Of a DNA stretch of 64,000 nucleotides, positions 1-13,200 are shown one piece after another (position 1 is the stretch's first letter; each line of letters opens with the position of its first letter). The stretch is from positions 25,746,001-25,810,000 of the forward strand of contig NC_133024.1 of assembly GCF_048771995.1 (NCBI RefSeq), given 5' to 3'. The translations under genes were made by a program, and so were the position numbers. This DNA is from Taeniopygia guttata (lineage: Eukaryota > Chordata > Aves > Passeriformes > Estrildidae). Under the pieces are notes generated by a model that worked only from the letters and a program-made list of their open reading frames with translations, was not told where the DNA came from and searched no databases.

Positions 1-508
1 GCAGAAGGAATCTGTCCGTTATCCGCAGTGCCTGTGTATTGTTATGGTACCCGTCAGAAAGGTGCATGACTGCAGAGTGAGGTACAAATGGGTAGGAAGT
101 GAGCACAGGCACTTTTAGGCAAGTTATTAAGAGGTTTCTCCATAGTTAGATCTCTAAGCTGGGTTATTCAGCCAGAAGGAGGAGATAGAAACTAAGGTAC
201 AAATTATGAGACACAGCTAGTGAAACATGCCTTTCAGGAATTGGTCTGTGCTGGCCTGTGAGAGTACCTAGACATGAGGTCAGTCTGAGCAGGTCTTTAG
301 TAGGTGAAGCTAAGTGCCTTGTTGTCTTTGACTTTTAAACAGCTTGTACTCATGGAATCATTTAGGGTGGAAAAGACCCTTAAAATCCTGTATGATGCTA
401 CCTTCATGTAGTCTATGCTGAAATACTGGAACTGCTGTTCTGTTATCCCAGGCTGATTGAAAGTCCTTCTCTAGTAGGATGATGATAAGTGTTCTCTTTC
501 TTCCACAG
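1..508 (+). other. NDUFB4: NDUFB4 last intron (3' part)
   Basis: Intronic sequence running from the left window edge to a clear pyrimidine-rich acceptor ending in CAG at 508. Apart from a short CR1 3'-end remnant near 352-400 it holds nothing I recognise. The upstream NDUFB4 exons lie outside the window. Confidence 0.75.
352..400 (-). repeat. CR1 LINE 3'-end remnant
   Basis: The stretch resembles the reverse complement of the avian CR1 3' end (a GAATCATTTAGG-like block followed by GGAAAAGACCCTTAA). It is short and diverged, and the similarity fades after about 400. It sits in the last intron of NDUFB4. Confidence 0.5.
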
Positions 509-574
509 GATCGTAAAGAGAAGCGTATCCAGGAAGGTAAACTCAAGCGATCACCATTCAGTGTATTCTTCTAA
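509..574 (+). CDS. NDUFB4: NADH dehydrogenase (ubiquinone) 1 beta subcomplex subunit 4, last coding exon
   Basis: This exon encodes the final 21 residues of a complex I accessory subunit of the mitochondrial inner membrane (B15 subunit). The reading DRKEKRIQEGKLKRS matches the human C-terminus DRKEKLIQEGKLDR almost residue for residue, then diverges before the stop at 572-574. The exon follows a good acceptor (TTCCACAG) and opens in phase 0. The single transmembrane segment and N-terminus are encoded upstream of the window. Two AATAAA signals follow within 90 bases of the stop, supporting this as the terminal exon. NDUFB4 lies next to HGD in human too, which strengthens the call. The last residues (SPFSVFF) differ from the human ending, as is common for this tail. 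Confidence 0.9.
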   Translation, partial: DRKEKRIQEGKLKRSPFSVFF

Positions 575-608
575 GTCCCTGGAATTGCAGTGATGTTCTT
601 GGGATATA

Positions 609-614
609 AATAAA
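609..614 (+). terminator. NDUFB4: NDUFB4 polyadenylation signal, proximal
   Basis: AATAAA 35 bases after the NDUFB4 stop codon. It could serve as a first poly(A) signal. Confidence 0.55.
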
Positions 615-652
615 ATAAGATACATTATGTGATGACATTTCTATGTCACAAG

Positions 653-658
653 AATAAA
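653..658 (+). terminator. NDUFB4: NDUFB4 polyadenylation signal, distal
   Basis: A second AATAAA 79 bases after the stop, followed by a T/G-rich stretch (GCTTGTTGGTTGTC) that fits a downstream cleavage element. This is the better candidate. A third AATAAA near 1114 is less likely. Confidence 0.65.
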
Positions 659-932
659 GCTTAATTGCTTGTTGGTTGTCTTTCATCTTTAAAAATCATG
701 GGAGGTGCAAAAATGTAGGATCTTTATATCTAAACCAGATGGATAGAGAGAGGGTGTCTGGAACTCAGCCTTTGTACTCTTTTAGTGTACATTCAGAGGA
801 TCCTTTTAAACCATGGAAGTTGCTGTTGTCCAAGAAGGCTGAAGTTTAAAATTACTGGCAGGCTAAAATGATAAGCAGAACCAAAGCAGTTTCCTAAAGG
901 AACTACTGCTTGCCTTCCAGATGTTTCTTCTT

Positions 933-968
933 GGTGTCACTTTGGCTGTAGGTGTCACTTTGGCTGTG
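933..968. repeat. 18-bp tandem duplication
   Basis: GGTGTCACTTTGGCTGTA at 933-950 is followed directly by a second copy differing only in the last base. It is a simple local duplication with no evident function. Confidence 0.85.
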
Positions 969-1756
969 TGCTTTGCCCTAACTGGATAATAGGCGAGTTG
1001 TATGATACATTTTTAAGAACTTAGGAGTCTGCCTGACTGCTCTCAATAAGTTGAGTTTATTTTTATTTTTTCCCTAATGAGCTACAAGTCTAAACCCTGT
1101 GTTTGTTTATTACAATAAACTTCTATTTTTTTATTAGTACCAGATTTGGAAATAATGAGCTCAATGTTGTCGTGTTGTATGTAAACAGAATTTCCACTAA
1201 TTCTGTGTTTCCTGTGAATGAGGGACAAGAAGTGTAAAATAAGGATTTTTACTTTGACACTGACTATCTTGTAGTATGGGAGAGTTCATCCCTGCAAGGG
1301 GGCTATGTTCCAAAAAAAAGTCCATCAAAAAGCGTAACTGAATCTTATGCCTGCAAAGATGCCTTTTTTGTTTATTTTTATAAGAACATACTTTTTCTGC
1401 CCAGATCAACCAATATAGAGGACTTTAATTTTACTGCCAATGTACTGAGGTATGAGTGCAAAGAAAAGATTTTTGATGCATACTTGAATTTTTACATGGC
1501 CTGTAGGTGCCATCATGATCCAAACAGCCCTCATTCTTCAGAGATTATGGGACTGGTTTGTTCACAGGCATTGAGGTTCATGTCAGAAGGTCAGTCTGAT
1601 ACAGAGGTTGAAAATTTCTCTTTTCCTGCTGGGAAAGCAGCCGATATGAAGTCAACAAAACCAGGTCTGCTGCATCCTTGCTTTTCCTGCATGATGAAGA
1701 TGTAAGTATGTGCTGTTTGCAGTCACTCTCCAGCAGAGTGAGTTGATGAGCTTTTC

Positions 1757-1965
1757 CACATAGTCACTAAGTGGCTGAGGTTGGAAGGGACCTCTGGAAG
1801 TCATCTGGGTCCTACCCTCTGCTCAAGTAGGGCCGTCTAAAGTGGGTTGTCCAGGACCACGTATGTACAGGTGGCTTTTGAGTATCTCTAGAGATGAAGA
1901 CCGCACAACTTCCCTGGGCAACCTGTGCCCATGCTTAGTTGCACTCACAATAAAATCACTCTCAC
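1757..1965 (-). repeat. CR1 LINE fragment
   Basis: The region reads as the reverse complement of the CR1 3' region: GGTTGGAAGGGACCTCTGG, then GGTTGTCCAGGACCA, a block like GGTGGCTTTTGAGTATCTC, and CTGGGCAACCTGTGCC. It is a 5'-truncated, moderately diverged copy in minus orientation. Confidence 0.85.
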
Positions 1966-3944
1966 TGTGTGGGTTCTTTTTGATGGTGGGTTTGTTGCTT
2001 TTTTGTTGATTTTTTTAAATGAATTTTTTTAAGTGTTTCCTATTGCAGCTCTTCTTGTGTGGGCCATGAAACATTCAGGCTGTGTGGAGCTTAGCAGTAA
2101 TGTATACAAAAAAATAGACTAGTAAACTAGACTAGTCAGTGCTAGGTTTTGCAATCCATATGTGCACCCAGCACATACACATCTGTGCTCCCAGCAACCC
2201 TTTTGCACCAGTTTTTGCAGCTTGTTCTGCTAGTTTAACTAAAGCAATCCTGTATTAGTCTCTGCAGAATAGCTCCTAAAAGAGTGTCACAAATGATATT
2301 ACAAGATAGGGCTGTGGACCAGCGCAGAGAGGCATCAGTGCGTGGAGAGAGTGGTATTTAGGGAAAGAAATAATTGCTTGTCTGAGCATGCTAAATTAGC
2401 TATTCTTGCTGCCACAAACTAATTTGATCTCCCAGGACCCATTTCCTCAGCTAATTGGAACTTGAGTTGCCACACATGTAAATTCTCCCTTGCAGCTGTA
2501 TTTGTTTCAGGCCAGCTGAGCAAATGCTTCAGGATGGGTTGTGGTTGAGCACAGCGCCTCTGGTCTTTTAGGGCAGCGTTGGATTGATGCTTGTGGCACC
2601 TGCCACAGCCCTTCCCTTTCCAGCCCTGAGTCTGATGCTACATCCCTGCAGATTTGAACGTGGTGCTTGGGGAAAGGCTGCCCTACTTTTCTGTCTTGTT
2701 ATTTCCAGAACTCTCCAAACTGCTTTCTTGCTAGAAATGAGCATGCCATGCTGCTGGAGGTGGGGTTGGGGGTTGGTGTTTGGGGCAGTGGTGCTGGGTG
2801 CAGTGAGGAAGGAAAGAGAAGTTTCCCTTCAGATATCTAGGGTGGAGGTAGGAAAGTGAATGTACCTTGTGGAATTTTACCCTTGACTGATGTGTTACCA
2901 CCTATATATGCTTTGGTGATGTGTCTGTATGAGAGAAATTCAAGCCTTTAGGTTACTGGGTGGTAATTTAGGTCCCAAACAGAAAACAAGCTCTTCTCCT
3001 CTGCCTGTGAAACATTTAGACCTTATTTATCCCTGGATCAGTCTGATTAAATCAGCTTGTCTGGCAAATTGATTCTCCCAAATGTCCTTTTCTGAATTGG
3101 CTATTTTAAACATCTCCGTGTAGATTTTATACTTTGCTCAAAGCTGATGCCTTTTTTTTCCCCAAGGACCTGGTGCAGATCCAAAACTGATGATGGATGT
3201 AACTGACTGATAACTGTGTGTCACAGATCTACATTTCCTTCTCTTTGGGAAAATTGCTTCTCTGGGGAAGTAAGAAACATAGATCTTGTGGCACCAGGTT
3301 TAGAAACTTCCATGTGGGTATGTGCTAAAGTACAGGCCTGAAGTGTGGGGTGCCTGGGTTGTGCTCCTGGTTCCCACTCTACTTGGGGCTTTGGTTGCTC
3401 CCTTCACCCTGTGGAATTCATCAGCTGGGGTTTAGGCTTGCATACTCCAATCAATGTTGAGGTGTCTGCAGTTGAGCTTTTTTCCAGGTACCTTCCGGGA
3501 ACAAATGCTTGGACTGCTCACAGAAGCCCTTTCACATTTGCTATGCTACAGATTAGCACAGAACTAGGGAGAGAATTTGTCAAGCGCTGACAAACAGGTC
3601 AATGCTGCAGGATGCCAGAGCATGGTCTACTTTTCTGACAACCAAGTCTTTCCTTGGCAGCCCTCCATGGATGAGCAGGTTGAAGTGGCTTGCTCTGATA
3701 GTGGGCTTAGGCCTGATAGAGCCTTCAGCTCTGTTTATAAAGCTCCTCCCATACAGACAGCAAACACTGCTTTGTCAGTCCCTAGCTTCTCCCTGGGAAA
3801 GACATAACTGGGTTGTATTTTCAGGAGGCCCTGTGAACGGGAGCTAGCTGGCACCTCATGTCCGCACAAGGTGCAGCTTTCACACCAGCTCCATGTGGTG
3901 AGAGCCACACAAGTATTTCAGCTTCAACATATCACCAGGAAAGC

Positions 3945-3950
3945 TTTAAT
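3945..3950 (-). terminator. HGD: Candidate HGD polyadenylation signal
   Basis: Minus-strand ATTAAA lying 206 bases after the HGD stop codon. No AATAAA or other ATTAAA occurs between it and the stop, so it is the best local candidate, giving a 3' UTR of about 220-240 bases. Confidence 0.5.
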
Positions 3951-4155
3951 TGGATACTTGAAAGTTAAGAATAATGATGGGTTTTACTGCATTTCCCATT
4001 TCACTTAGGGATGATTGTTTTCATGGCTCGGTGGCTGGTGGAAGTGCCGTTCTGTGCTGGAGCATTCTGCACTGCCCGAGTTGACTGTGTCATCACGCAT
4101 AGGTATGCTGGATTTCCCTGCCTTCACTCATGTTGCATGCAGAATGCACTTCCCT

Positions 4156-4287
4156 TTACTTGCATTTAGGGTTGAAATGGCTTTTCAGAGGTTCCCAGCA
4201 CTTGTAGTAGTTTTTATCTAGGCGATTTGAGGTCTGGAGGCCCCATTTTGTGACAGCAAGGCTGAGGGATGATTCAAACATGAAGGC
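4156..4287 (-). CDS. HGD: HGD exon 14 (C-terminus)
   Basis: Encodes [17 protein letters not shown] and later [13 protein letters not shown], matching human [17 protein letters not shown] and [13 protein letters not shown]. It begins in phase 0 after a CAACAG acceptor. After SHF the bird tail is NPKCK then TAA, six residues shorter than human. This exon is easily missed because it is short and isolated from the others. Confidence 0.93.
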   Translation of the reverse strand, partial: AFMFESSLSLAVTKWGLQTSNRLDKNYYKCWEPLKSHFNPKCK

Positions 4288-7200
4288 CTGTTGGGAAGAG
4301 GAAAGGTAGGTTAGGATAAAAATTTAAATCCAGGCAAGGTGTCTGCTCTACCACAATCAGGATTTGTATATATGGTCCATTATTTCCAGGCTCTTTCTTC
4401 AGCCTGACCAACTTGTGGAGAATGCTCTTCAGATCTGGCAATGCAATGCTGGAATTAGTCCAGTCTCAGGAGTGACTTTGGACTCCCTGCCTGCCCGGGA
4501 AAGCCAGGTTGTTCCAAAAGCTCTGGCTCAAGGTCTGTTGAGGATCATCATTAGATTTTAGGGAATTGAGACAGGAGGCCAGTCAGGGCATTTGCTTCTT
4601 TGCCTATAGACTTAGACAAAAATGAAATTCCCAGCTTCCTGCTCAGGCAGCAGTTTACGTGGGCAGATGATCAAAGCTGCATTGGCATTGGATGTCTCCA
4701 GGGGAACTCCTGGGAGCTGAGCAGCGCTCATTGGTAAGGGAGCTGAATGCTGCAGCAGATGTGTCCAAGTACTTTTCCAACTTGCCAGCAAGAAGCAACA
4801 GTACTAGGCTTTAGTTTAAAAGTGGGCACTATGCCATGATCTACTCCAACTCCTACAAGCTCCCTTGGCTCCTTACCATGGTCCCGTCTGCAACCCGCTC
4901 TGGCTCCAGCTTGGCTTTGCTTGCCTTCTCGAAGCAGTCAGCATCTGGCCCGTGAGGGGTCATCATGCTGTGCAAGCTGCCGCCTCCCGGCTGGAAACCT
5001 TCCTCCTTTGCTTCATAGTGGCCTTTGATGAGCCCCATGAACTCGCTCATACAGTTCCCTGCAGGAGGCAGAGAAGAGGCTGCAGAAAAGGGTGGTTGGG
5101 AGGGATCACAGACAGGTTGTGAGCTAAGCTGGGCCAAGCAGAGGGTGGAGTGGAAGTTTCTAGACAGGGTATGATGCTAGAGGACATCAGGGATCCTACA
5201 GGCAATGCTTATAAAGTTGTACAGGATTTTACTACCTGGATTCAGAAACAGAGCTCCCTGATGAAGGACGTGCATTAGAAATCACCTTAATGAAGGGAGT
5301 TCCATCCATCCCTAAATGACATTGGTAGACCTGTGCTTCTCCTACCATCTCAAGCTGTGTTAGTAATACACCTGCTTATGGACTGCATGGTGTAACCTGA
5401 TTTTACAGACTTGGATTAGGGATTGTGAAGCATTGGAAAGGAATTTCTGTATAATCATCCCTGTGTTACAGACACAATATATCTGATCAACATGCTCATG
5501 AGAGAGCTTGCTCTGCTGTCCCAGGTTATAAGCAGGAAATTATTTTGATACTTTTCTACCACCTCTGGTGCAGTCAGGCACGTCACTACCTTATGCTTTT
5601 AATTCATGCATTATCTGCCTATTTTTCTACAGCCACTGTATGTCCAAAGGCAAGGAGCCAAATTCTGCCCTTCCCTGAGGAAGAATACCTTTCAGTAGAC
5701 CCTCTGAAACCACTAGAGTAACATATCACTAACTTAGGCAAGGATAGTTATACCTAATCATTCAGTACTTACTGAGTTATGCTCCCTGTAAGGAAAGTAC
5801 TTTAACACCTGTTATCCAAGCTTTCAGCTTTCCTACACCTAATGTAACTAAACAATATGGCAACTGTCTGCTCAGCACTTAGTTTTTGCAAAACCAGGGC
5901 ATGCTTCCCTAACTGTTTTATATATAGCCCTTTTTAACCACTAGTTCAGTCTTTGTTAAGTACAATCCAGGGTCTGAGATGTTTAACAGCAAAACTAATT
6001 TAGCTCAAAGCAGGGTTGGCCTATATATGTATGCAAACATTCATTAATTTTCATTCCAAGTTGTCAATGTCTCATGTAGGACTGGATAGTTACAAGATTT
6101 TCATTGAACCAGCTCATGTACTGCACTTTGTGCATTTAAACTGCAGTACAGATCCTGAGAGCTAGATAGCCAATTTGTCTGCAACAGGAATTTTAATATC
6201 TCTTAGGAAGACTGGGCAGGTAAGTAGGAAATCGGCCTGGAACTTAGGAGATGAGAAGGGTTCAGTCTCTTTTTCGCTTGCAAATTTCATATGTGAACCC
6301 AAACAACTCAGGTGTGCCTCCCTTCCCTGTTAGTTAAATAGTGTCATCTACAAGCAGGGTGTTGTGAACTTAAAATCTCTCAGTGGCCAGTAGGTATTAA
6401 GGACCCACCATCATGAGAATCACATAAGCACTCTCTCAGACAGAAGTAATATATGCCCATGGTATAAAAAGTATATCAGATATTTTCAGTCTATGTTCAA
6501 AAGTACTTAGGAGTAATTCACAGCCTGTAAGGATGTAAATGCAGCCGGGAGAAGTCAGTATTTACAAGCTGTACAACCCCTTTAGTATGTGAAATTGTTA
6601 TGGTGTATAAGAGGAACATTTTTGAAACACCATTGCTATACTTGGAGCAAAGTTAATGAAATATGAAAACCATAACTCTTGAGTGCATCAAAATTCTCTG
6701 AACACAGGCTTTCCACTGTGCCTGAGGAGAGGAGGCAACAAAGGATTTCTGGCAAGCAAAATAAGCCTCTGGTGGAATACTTGGAGAGAAGGGAGTGCAA
6801 CAGAACTGAACTTGCTGAAATCAATATGGTACTTCTACCCCAGAGTTGCTCAGTCCTGCTATACCTCTCTTAATGCAACAACATTCTCATCACAGCACTA
6901 ATTTCAGAAGGAATTAACGTGTGCAGTGTCTTGATAATTGACTATCACATTGTCTACCTTACTCACTCAAGCTCTTCCCCTCCATGGCTGGGGTAGAGCA
7001 GACAACCAACCTACTCATCATGAATTTAATGCTCAAGCTTATGGCTGAGGTGCTGTGGTCAAGTGAGTAGCTGTGGTAGCCACAGCTGTCCTCAGAGGGT
7101 GCTCTTAGATCATCACAACATGGACAAGAGAAGGAGGGCTCTTTCTGTCTTTTAGCACAGAAGAAGCAAGGTTGAACAACTTCATATTTGTTATGGCTCA

Positions 7201-10200
7201 CAATGCATCCCTGTAAAATTAGCACAGCTCTGCTGATGAGCAGCAACTTCATTGTAGTTAACCAGCAGCGTGTCTCACCTCCTAGGGTCTAGAAAAAGTG
7301 TCTTGGCACTATCCCAGCAAATCAGGGGATGTGTTTTACTGTCACCCTCATTATTGCAAATGAAAGCAGAATGACAAGGCAGGACTTTGCCTGTGGGATT
7401 TACTCAAATGACTGCAGAGCTGCCTGGTATGTTTGCAAGTGCCACTAATTCTGCTGGCCTCCAAGCTTGTGCTTGGAAATAATTTAAGCAGCAGAAGGAA
7501 CTGGCTGTTAAACTGTGGTTAGTAAGTGTGCAGAAATCCTCTCAGCGCTTCAAAGTGACCACAGTGGGGTCACTTGATACCTCCTGGGATGGAGCCTGTT
7601 AGCTGTTGATGTAAGGGGTGCAGGATGGCCAAGCTTTCCCTCTCAATCTCACAGAGCAGGGTGTCTCATTCTCTCCCTGGAAGGGCACTCCCATGTCGGG
7701 AACTGGATTTCTAACATCCATTCAATGCAACACATTGCCACGCTTTGCCAATTCAAAGCCAAAAAACTGCTGAAAAGAAACCAGGTCTGCAAATGGCAAC
7801 CAAATCCAAAAAATATCAACCAACTCTCTGCCTGAGAAGCCAATTCCTCATCACTGGCGTCTTAAATGTGAGCAGTAGCTCCATCACTGTGCAGGTGGTG
7901 AAGAAGGGCTGTGGAAAGCCAATTCCTTCCTTTGCTGTTACTCTGATCTCACTATACAAGTGCCAGGTCTACACCCCTCCGTGCTTCTCACTGCTTGTAA
8001 TATGATATTTCCCTTTCTCCTGTTCTTTATCTATGTACTCTAATGAGATATTAAGTGATTCATGGCTGGGTGACAGGACAATATCTGACTCATCTGTACA
8101 ATGCCAAGTTCAATATGCACCCAGGCTCTGTGTGAGACCCTCGAGTACAGACACATCCATCTATGCAGAAGCAATGGCCCATCACCTCTAAGTTTTCATG
8201 AGATGCTTTAAATAGGAACATCTTTGGATTTGTCCATTTTCCAGGGAGAACTGACTGACTCCAAGAAGCTGACTGACTGAGCCAAGGACAACAAACCAGA
8301 CTGCTGCTTCCCTGCACATGCTCTCAAATAAATGGAACTTGTTTCTTTCCTGCAGCCCTGGACTCAAGCACAGCCAGGGAACGCAGACGTACGGTGGTAG
8401 TACGGTGGGCGGAAGGTATTGTTAGCTACCCCCCACCGTGGGGGGAATATGACAAAGTCAGCGAGTGCCACTCCAGCACGAGTCGTCTTGGCTGTCAGGA
8501 CAGTGAAGATGGAGGGATCCTGGAAAAAAGCAAAGCAAAAAAGCATGAGATGGAGCAGGGCTCAGAGCTGTCTGCTCGGGTCACCTGGGTGGTAAAGCTG
8601 ACTGATACAGCCTCTCCCTTGCCTAAACACTTTTGTCACCCACACCTGATAGTGTGGATGAGATTTGGGACCCTGGGGGACAGCACTCAATTCCATGCTG
8701 TACAGGGAGGACAAGAAATGGGTCTGGATGGTTCTTCCTTTGAGCAGCTTTGACAATCCTTTCCATCCTGGCCCTTGTAGCTAGCAGCATAGATGAGGAG
8801 GGTGGACAACACTGCAGGATGAGGTACTGCAATGCCAGGAGCAGTCTCCAACACTCCTACCACAAAACCGCACCTTTTCCTTAGCCAGTTACAAAGGACA
8901 GGAACATCCTGCTAGAGGCATTTAGCCTCATGGCCCTGTTAGTTTACAAATGGAGGAGAAATTGCAGAGAAACTGTGGCTTGTTGAAATCTCTAGTCCAG
9001 TAAAATTATTTCCTGGGCTTTGATCCCAAACCTGTCCTTCTCCTGGCAGATTTTTCTGGAGTTTTAAACAATACTTTTTGTTGGTTTTCTCACTAGAAAC
9101 GCTCCAGTCTCCCTTGCACACCCACTTGCATTGCTGTGGGCATCTCTCCCACTGGACTGGTTTCCTTTTTAGATGAATTGCTTACATTAGTTTTGGCCTT
9201 AGTTATTTTCCATAAAATCTAGAAATTATTACAATAAAAGCTGCCAGCTCTTCAAAATTAATTTCAGTGCTGGACTCGGAGGAACCAGAGGAAGGAGTCT
9301 GTCCAATAGCAAGAAATAAATCAAGGCAAGAATTTGAAGCAACGGTGTTTTTGCTGAGTTGCACAGTGGATGTTGGCATCAGTATTCATTCCTCCTCCAT
9401 GGCACAGAAATTCTATGCTAAGCTGCACAGAGCTGTTTAAGAAGCTGATCAACCTCCAGTTATGTTTTAGTACCACAAAAAAAGGATGTCTTCTCCTATG
9501 AAATTTTGCTTTGGACCCACAGAAAAAATTTCACACTGTTGCTTAGAGCACAACATATTTTTTAAGAGGTGCAGAGCCCCTGGAGATCAGAGTGGGTTTG
9601 GATCTTATGGTAGCCACAAAATTTTGCTTTGCCTTGCCCAGTTCCAGAACTTACCGCATGGTCAAAAGCAACAGCATTAATGACCATGAATTTTTCCAGG
9701 TGGTACTTGTATGGCGTGTAGTTCCCATGCCAAGCTACAACATTGTAGGGGGAGTAATCCTAGCAAAGCAAAGAGACAGAGGATTACCACATACAGCCTT
9801 CCAACAAAGACCACTGTTGAGTTTTTGGATAACCAAGTCTTCACAAACATTTTTGTCCCAGATTGAGGATCCTCAGCTGGGAAAATGAATGACCCAAGAA
9901 GACAAGGGCTCAGTTCTGCTCCACATAAGTGAGCAGGACTTTGTGAGATGACATCCATGCTACCAAGCTGCATGTCCCAGGCCATGCACTGGCAGTCACT
10001 GCACTTCAGTGTTACCTGTTCTCCCAGGGCATCCTCACCTGCTGGGCTGCAAACAACTTGCCCTGGTACTTGCTGATCACTGTGTAGCCCCCTGGCACTT
10101 GGCGGTCCTCGTACCACGCCACGGGCACCAAGAAGTCACGTGGGTTGGCCAGGCCATTGGCTCCTGGGAAAGAAGGAGAGGTGACAAAGCTCTTTGGGCA

Positions 10201-13200
10201 ATCTGCTAGGGAAGTGCAATTTCCCTAGCAGGAGAGGCTGGTGCAATTTCCTGGTTTTGTGAGTGCCCTTCTGTGTTATGAGTGACCTAACTGCTTCTTG
10301 GCCAACCATGAAATCTGAAATAGTCATGTACTTCTCGTGCTCCTATGAGTAGTTGATTGTAATTCATCCTAGCATTCAAGTCCATGCTCCCTTTGTGACT
10401 AAGAGAGGTCCCACCAGTTGCCTTCTGAACAAGATTAGTACGTCATCCTCAATTAAAGGCATGTAACAACCAGGAATTAAGTGAAAAAATGGAGGATGAA
10501 TTGCTCTGTTCCTGGACATCCTGCTGACAGGATGCTTAGCCTTGCAGAAGTTACGAGGCATGTCACAAGGGGGCCAAATACATTTCTGAATGCTAACAAA
10601 GATAGCAATAAAATAGTGATACCTACAGACTAGGGGCATACTGAGGGGTTGCTTAATGTGAAGAGTGTATTTTCAAAGTGCAAAGCACCATATAAGTGCT
10701 GGTGCATTCTTCTCCTCGTTAGTATTATTGTTACAAAGTGGTTTTGAATTTCTTGGATAAAAATGCAGACATTACTACCTGCTGCTAAGGTTTAACAGTC
10801 ACTGCTTTTCTCCAGCTGTCATTTTTTTCAAGTGAAAAGTGAAGTTAAAATAAAGTAAGACTGAAATACAAAGGATCTTGGTCTCTGAGGGGAAGGCGAG
10901 TAGATGGTGAGAAGAGGAGCTCTTATAATTACCACCTCCTGAAAAGGCTTACAGGCAAGTGCAGTCTTTTTCTTTTCTCCAGAAAGTAAGCCTTACAATA
11001 GATTCCTGCCTTCTGGAGACAAAAAAAACCCAGAAAAAACCTAGACCAAAATCCCAAAGAAAGTGTAACTGTGTCTGGAAAACTAGCTAATGGGAAAACT
11101 TATTACAAATAGGCTGGACAACCATATCAATAATCAAGTGGAGCAGGCACAGGGTATAATAAGTGGGGGATGGCAGAAAGCTGCAGCTGGCTAAAAGGCA
11201 AGCTGTTGAAAAATCACTGTAGGCTCCATGTGGAAAATTATGTGCCCAGCATGTCATACAAAAGAGATGCTCTAGTGGGGTTCCACTGGATGCTGCAGAT
11301 TGGGTTGGTTCTCCACTGAAAGAAGGACCAGCTTCACTTTCACCATGGCCATGAGATACAAATGCCCCCGAATGCAGATGTGCCACACCAAGTTTGTCAA
11401 TACCAGTTAATTTGCTTGAAGCATGGCCAGTCCTCTAGATCATGCTGACAGCTAAAAAAATCTAGTGGGGAAAAAAACCCCAATCCAACCTAAAACGAAA
11501 TAACCAACCCCAAAACACCAGTCTGAAAGTGGAGACCTGTTGGCTCTGGTTTCATAGTTATTTGAGCTGTTACAAGAGGAGTTTCACTTCCCCTCCCTGG
11601 GACAATCTTAGTAGAAGAACCAGGAAGTTTCTTTCTCAGCAAGATAAATTTGGAGGCAAGTACCCAAAGTATGAGGAAGGTGACATAACCTGAGCTGAGC
11701 AGTGCCAGAAAGCTGAGTGGATAATCACAATGTGGGCAGCAGGCCTTCAGATGCTGTGTCCCCTTGCAATATCTTTGTCATGGCAGCAAGAAGCTGTGCC
11801 TTCATGATCTGTGACTCTGCACAGAACAGGAGGCATCTGGCACAGGGGATCAGTGATTTATGAGAGCTAGACCTGCACTCAGTGAAAGCAGATCCTCCCC
11901 AGCAGCACCACGTGGAGATGTGAATGCGTTGCTGATCCAAGTCCTGTGCTGCCCATTTTATTGGTTTCTTCTCCAGGAAGCCATTTCTGACACTAAAGCA
12001 CTCTAGAGCTCTAAGGTTCCTCTGTTAACAGAAGCAGGGGGAAAACTACTTGATTAAATCTAAACTGTGCCTTCAGGAATATCTAATTTTCAGTTGCCTC
12101 TTAAATCTGCCCTTCCTTTTACCTTTTAGGAAAATTCTCTCCTATCACTCCAGTTTATGCCATATCTGTTAGTATGAGGTATCAGTGGTGGGGGCCTTTT
12201 GGGTTTCTTTTGGTAGGAACAGTTTCAGAGCCAGCAGATGGAGACATGCTGACCAGAACTGGGAAGAAAATAATAGAAAAGAGGATGGGAGATAAATGGT
12301 CCCTTCAGTGCCAGGGGAATCTCTGGACAGCTAGTCTGTCACCTTTTTTTGGGCAGATGCTTGCTCTTCTGGGGAATAACAGTGCTGGAATGGAAAGCAA
12401 CTTTGTGAAGGAGCATGTGCATGGGAGGATGTGATGGATTTGGGCTTGCAATTCGTGCCTGTCCCTATAAAATTCACTGTAGGTGTAACAGGAAATCATT
12501 ACCAATGGGTCCCAGGTCAGGCAGCTCGAAGTGTGCCCCATACACCTCCAGGATGTAACCTCTGGTCTCTCCAAACACCTCCACACTGAAACGCATTCCT
12601 TGCTGGAAAATAAAGAAAGATACTAGGATCCTCCCAGGATTTCACTGACAAACCATTAGCAGCTGAGTGCAGGAGTTGGCTTGCTCCAACATCAGGCTCT
12701 GAGCCACAGGCAAGGTGCATTCAGCCCTTACCTGGATGACACAGATTTCATTGGGCTCCACTAGCATCTTCCCAAACTCAGTTGTGATGAGCAGTTTTCC
12801 TTGCTGGGGCACTGTGGAAACAAAATGCAGGCAGAGGAGCTGAAGTGTGGTGATTACCATGTTCTCTCTCCCTGTCAGAGCACCCAGGCTCCAAGAAAGA
12901 GCAGTGGGCCCTTTTTGGTACAGATACACAGTGAGTCTAGGCTCCCATGCAGATTCTTGCAGCAGAGACACGTGCACTGGAGTGAAGCTTCCTGACCAGC
13001 TCCATCATCCCCATGACACAGAAGGTATACTTGTATGAGCCAAAACTTCATGGCCCCTTGGTGTAAGGTTTGCACTACAGCCCAAATAAATAGGATTTGA
13101 TACATTTGGGTCCATACCTCTCTGTCTCACAATCTTCGTACGAAACAGTGCATGTACCCATCTTTGTCATGACTGTAGCAGTGTGAGATGTCTGGGAATA

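Larger units (their letters stand above)
659..3940. other. Intergenic gap between NDUFB4 and HGD (tail to tail)
   Basis: NDUFB4 ends on the plus strand and HGD on the minus strand, so this is a convergent 3'-3' gap of about 3.3 kb. It contains an 18-bp tandem duplication at 933-968 and a CR1 piece at 1757-1965. I see no exon-like conserved reading frame in the rest. Confidence 0.7.

Noticed and set aside
478-508. TGATGA-like box near the NDUFB4 acceptor as a C/D snoRNA
   Set aside because: It is too close to the splice site, and no D box or terminal stem is evident.
5059-5137. N-terminal extension of the exon 13 frame (MAQLSSQP...)
   Set aside because: It precedes a clear CTGCAG acceptor and has no HGD similarity.
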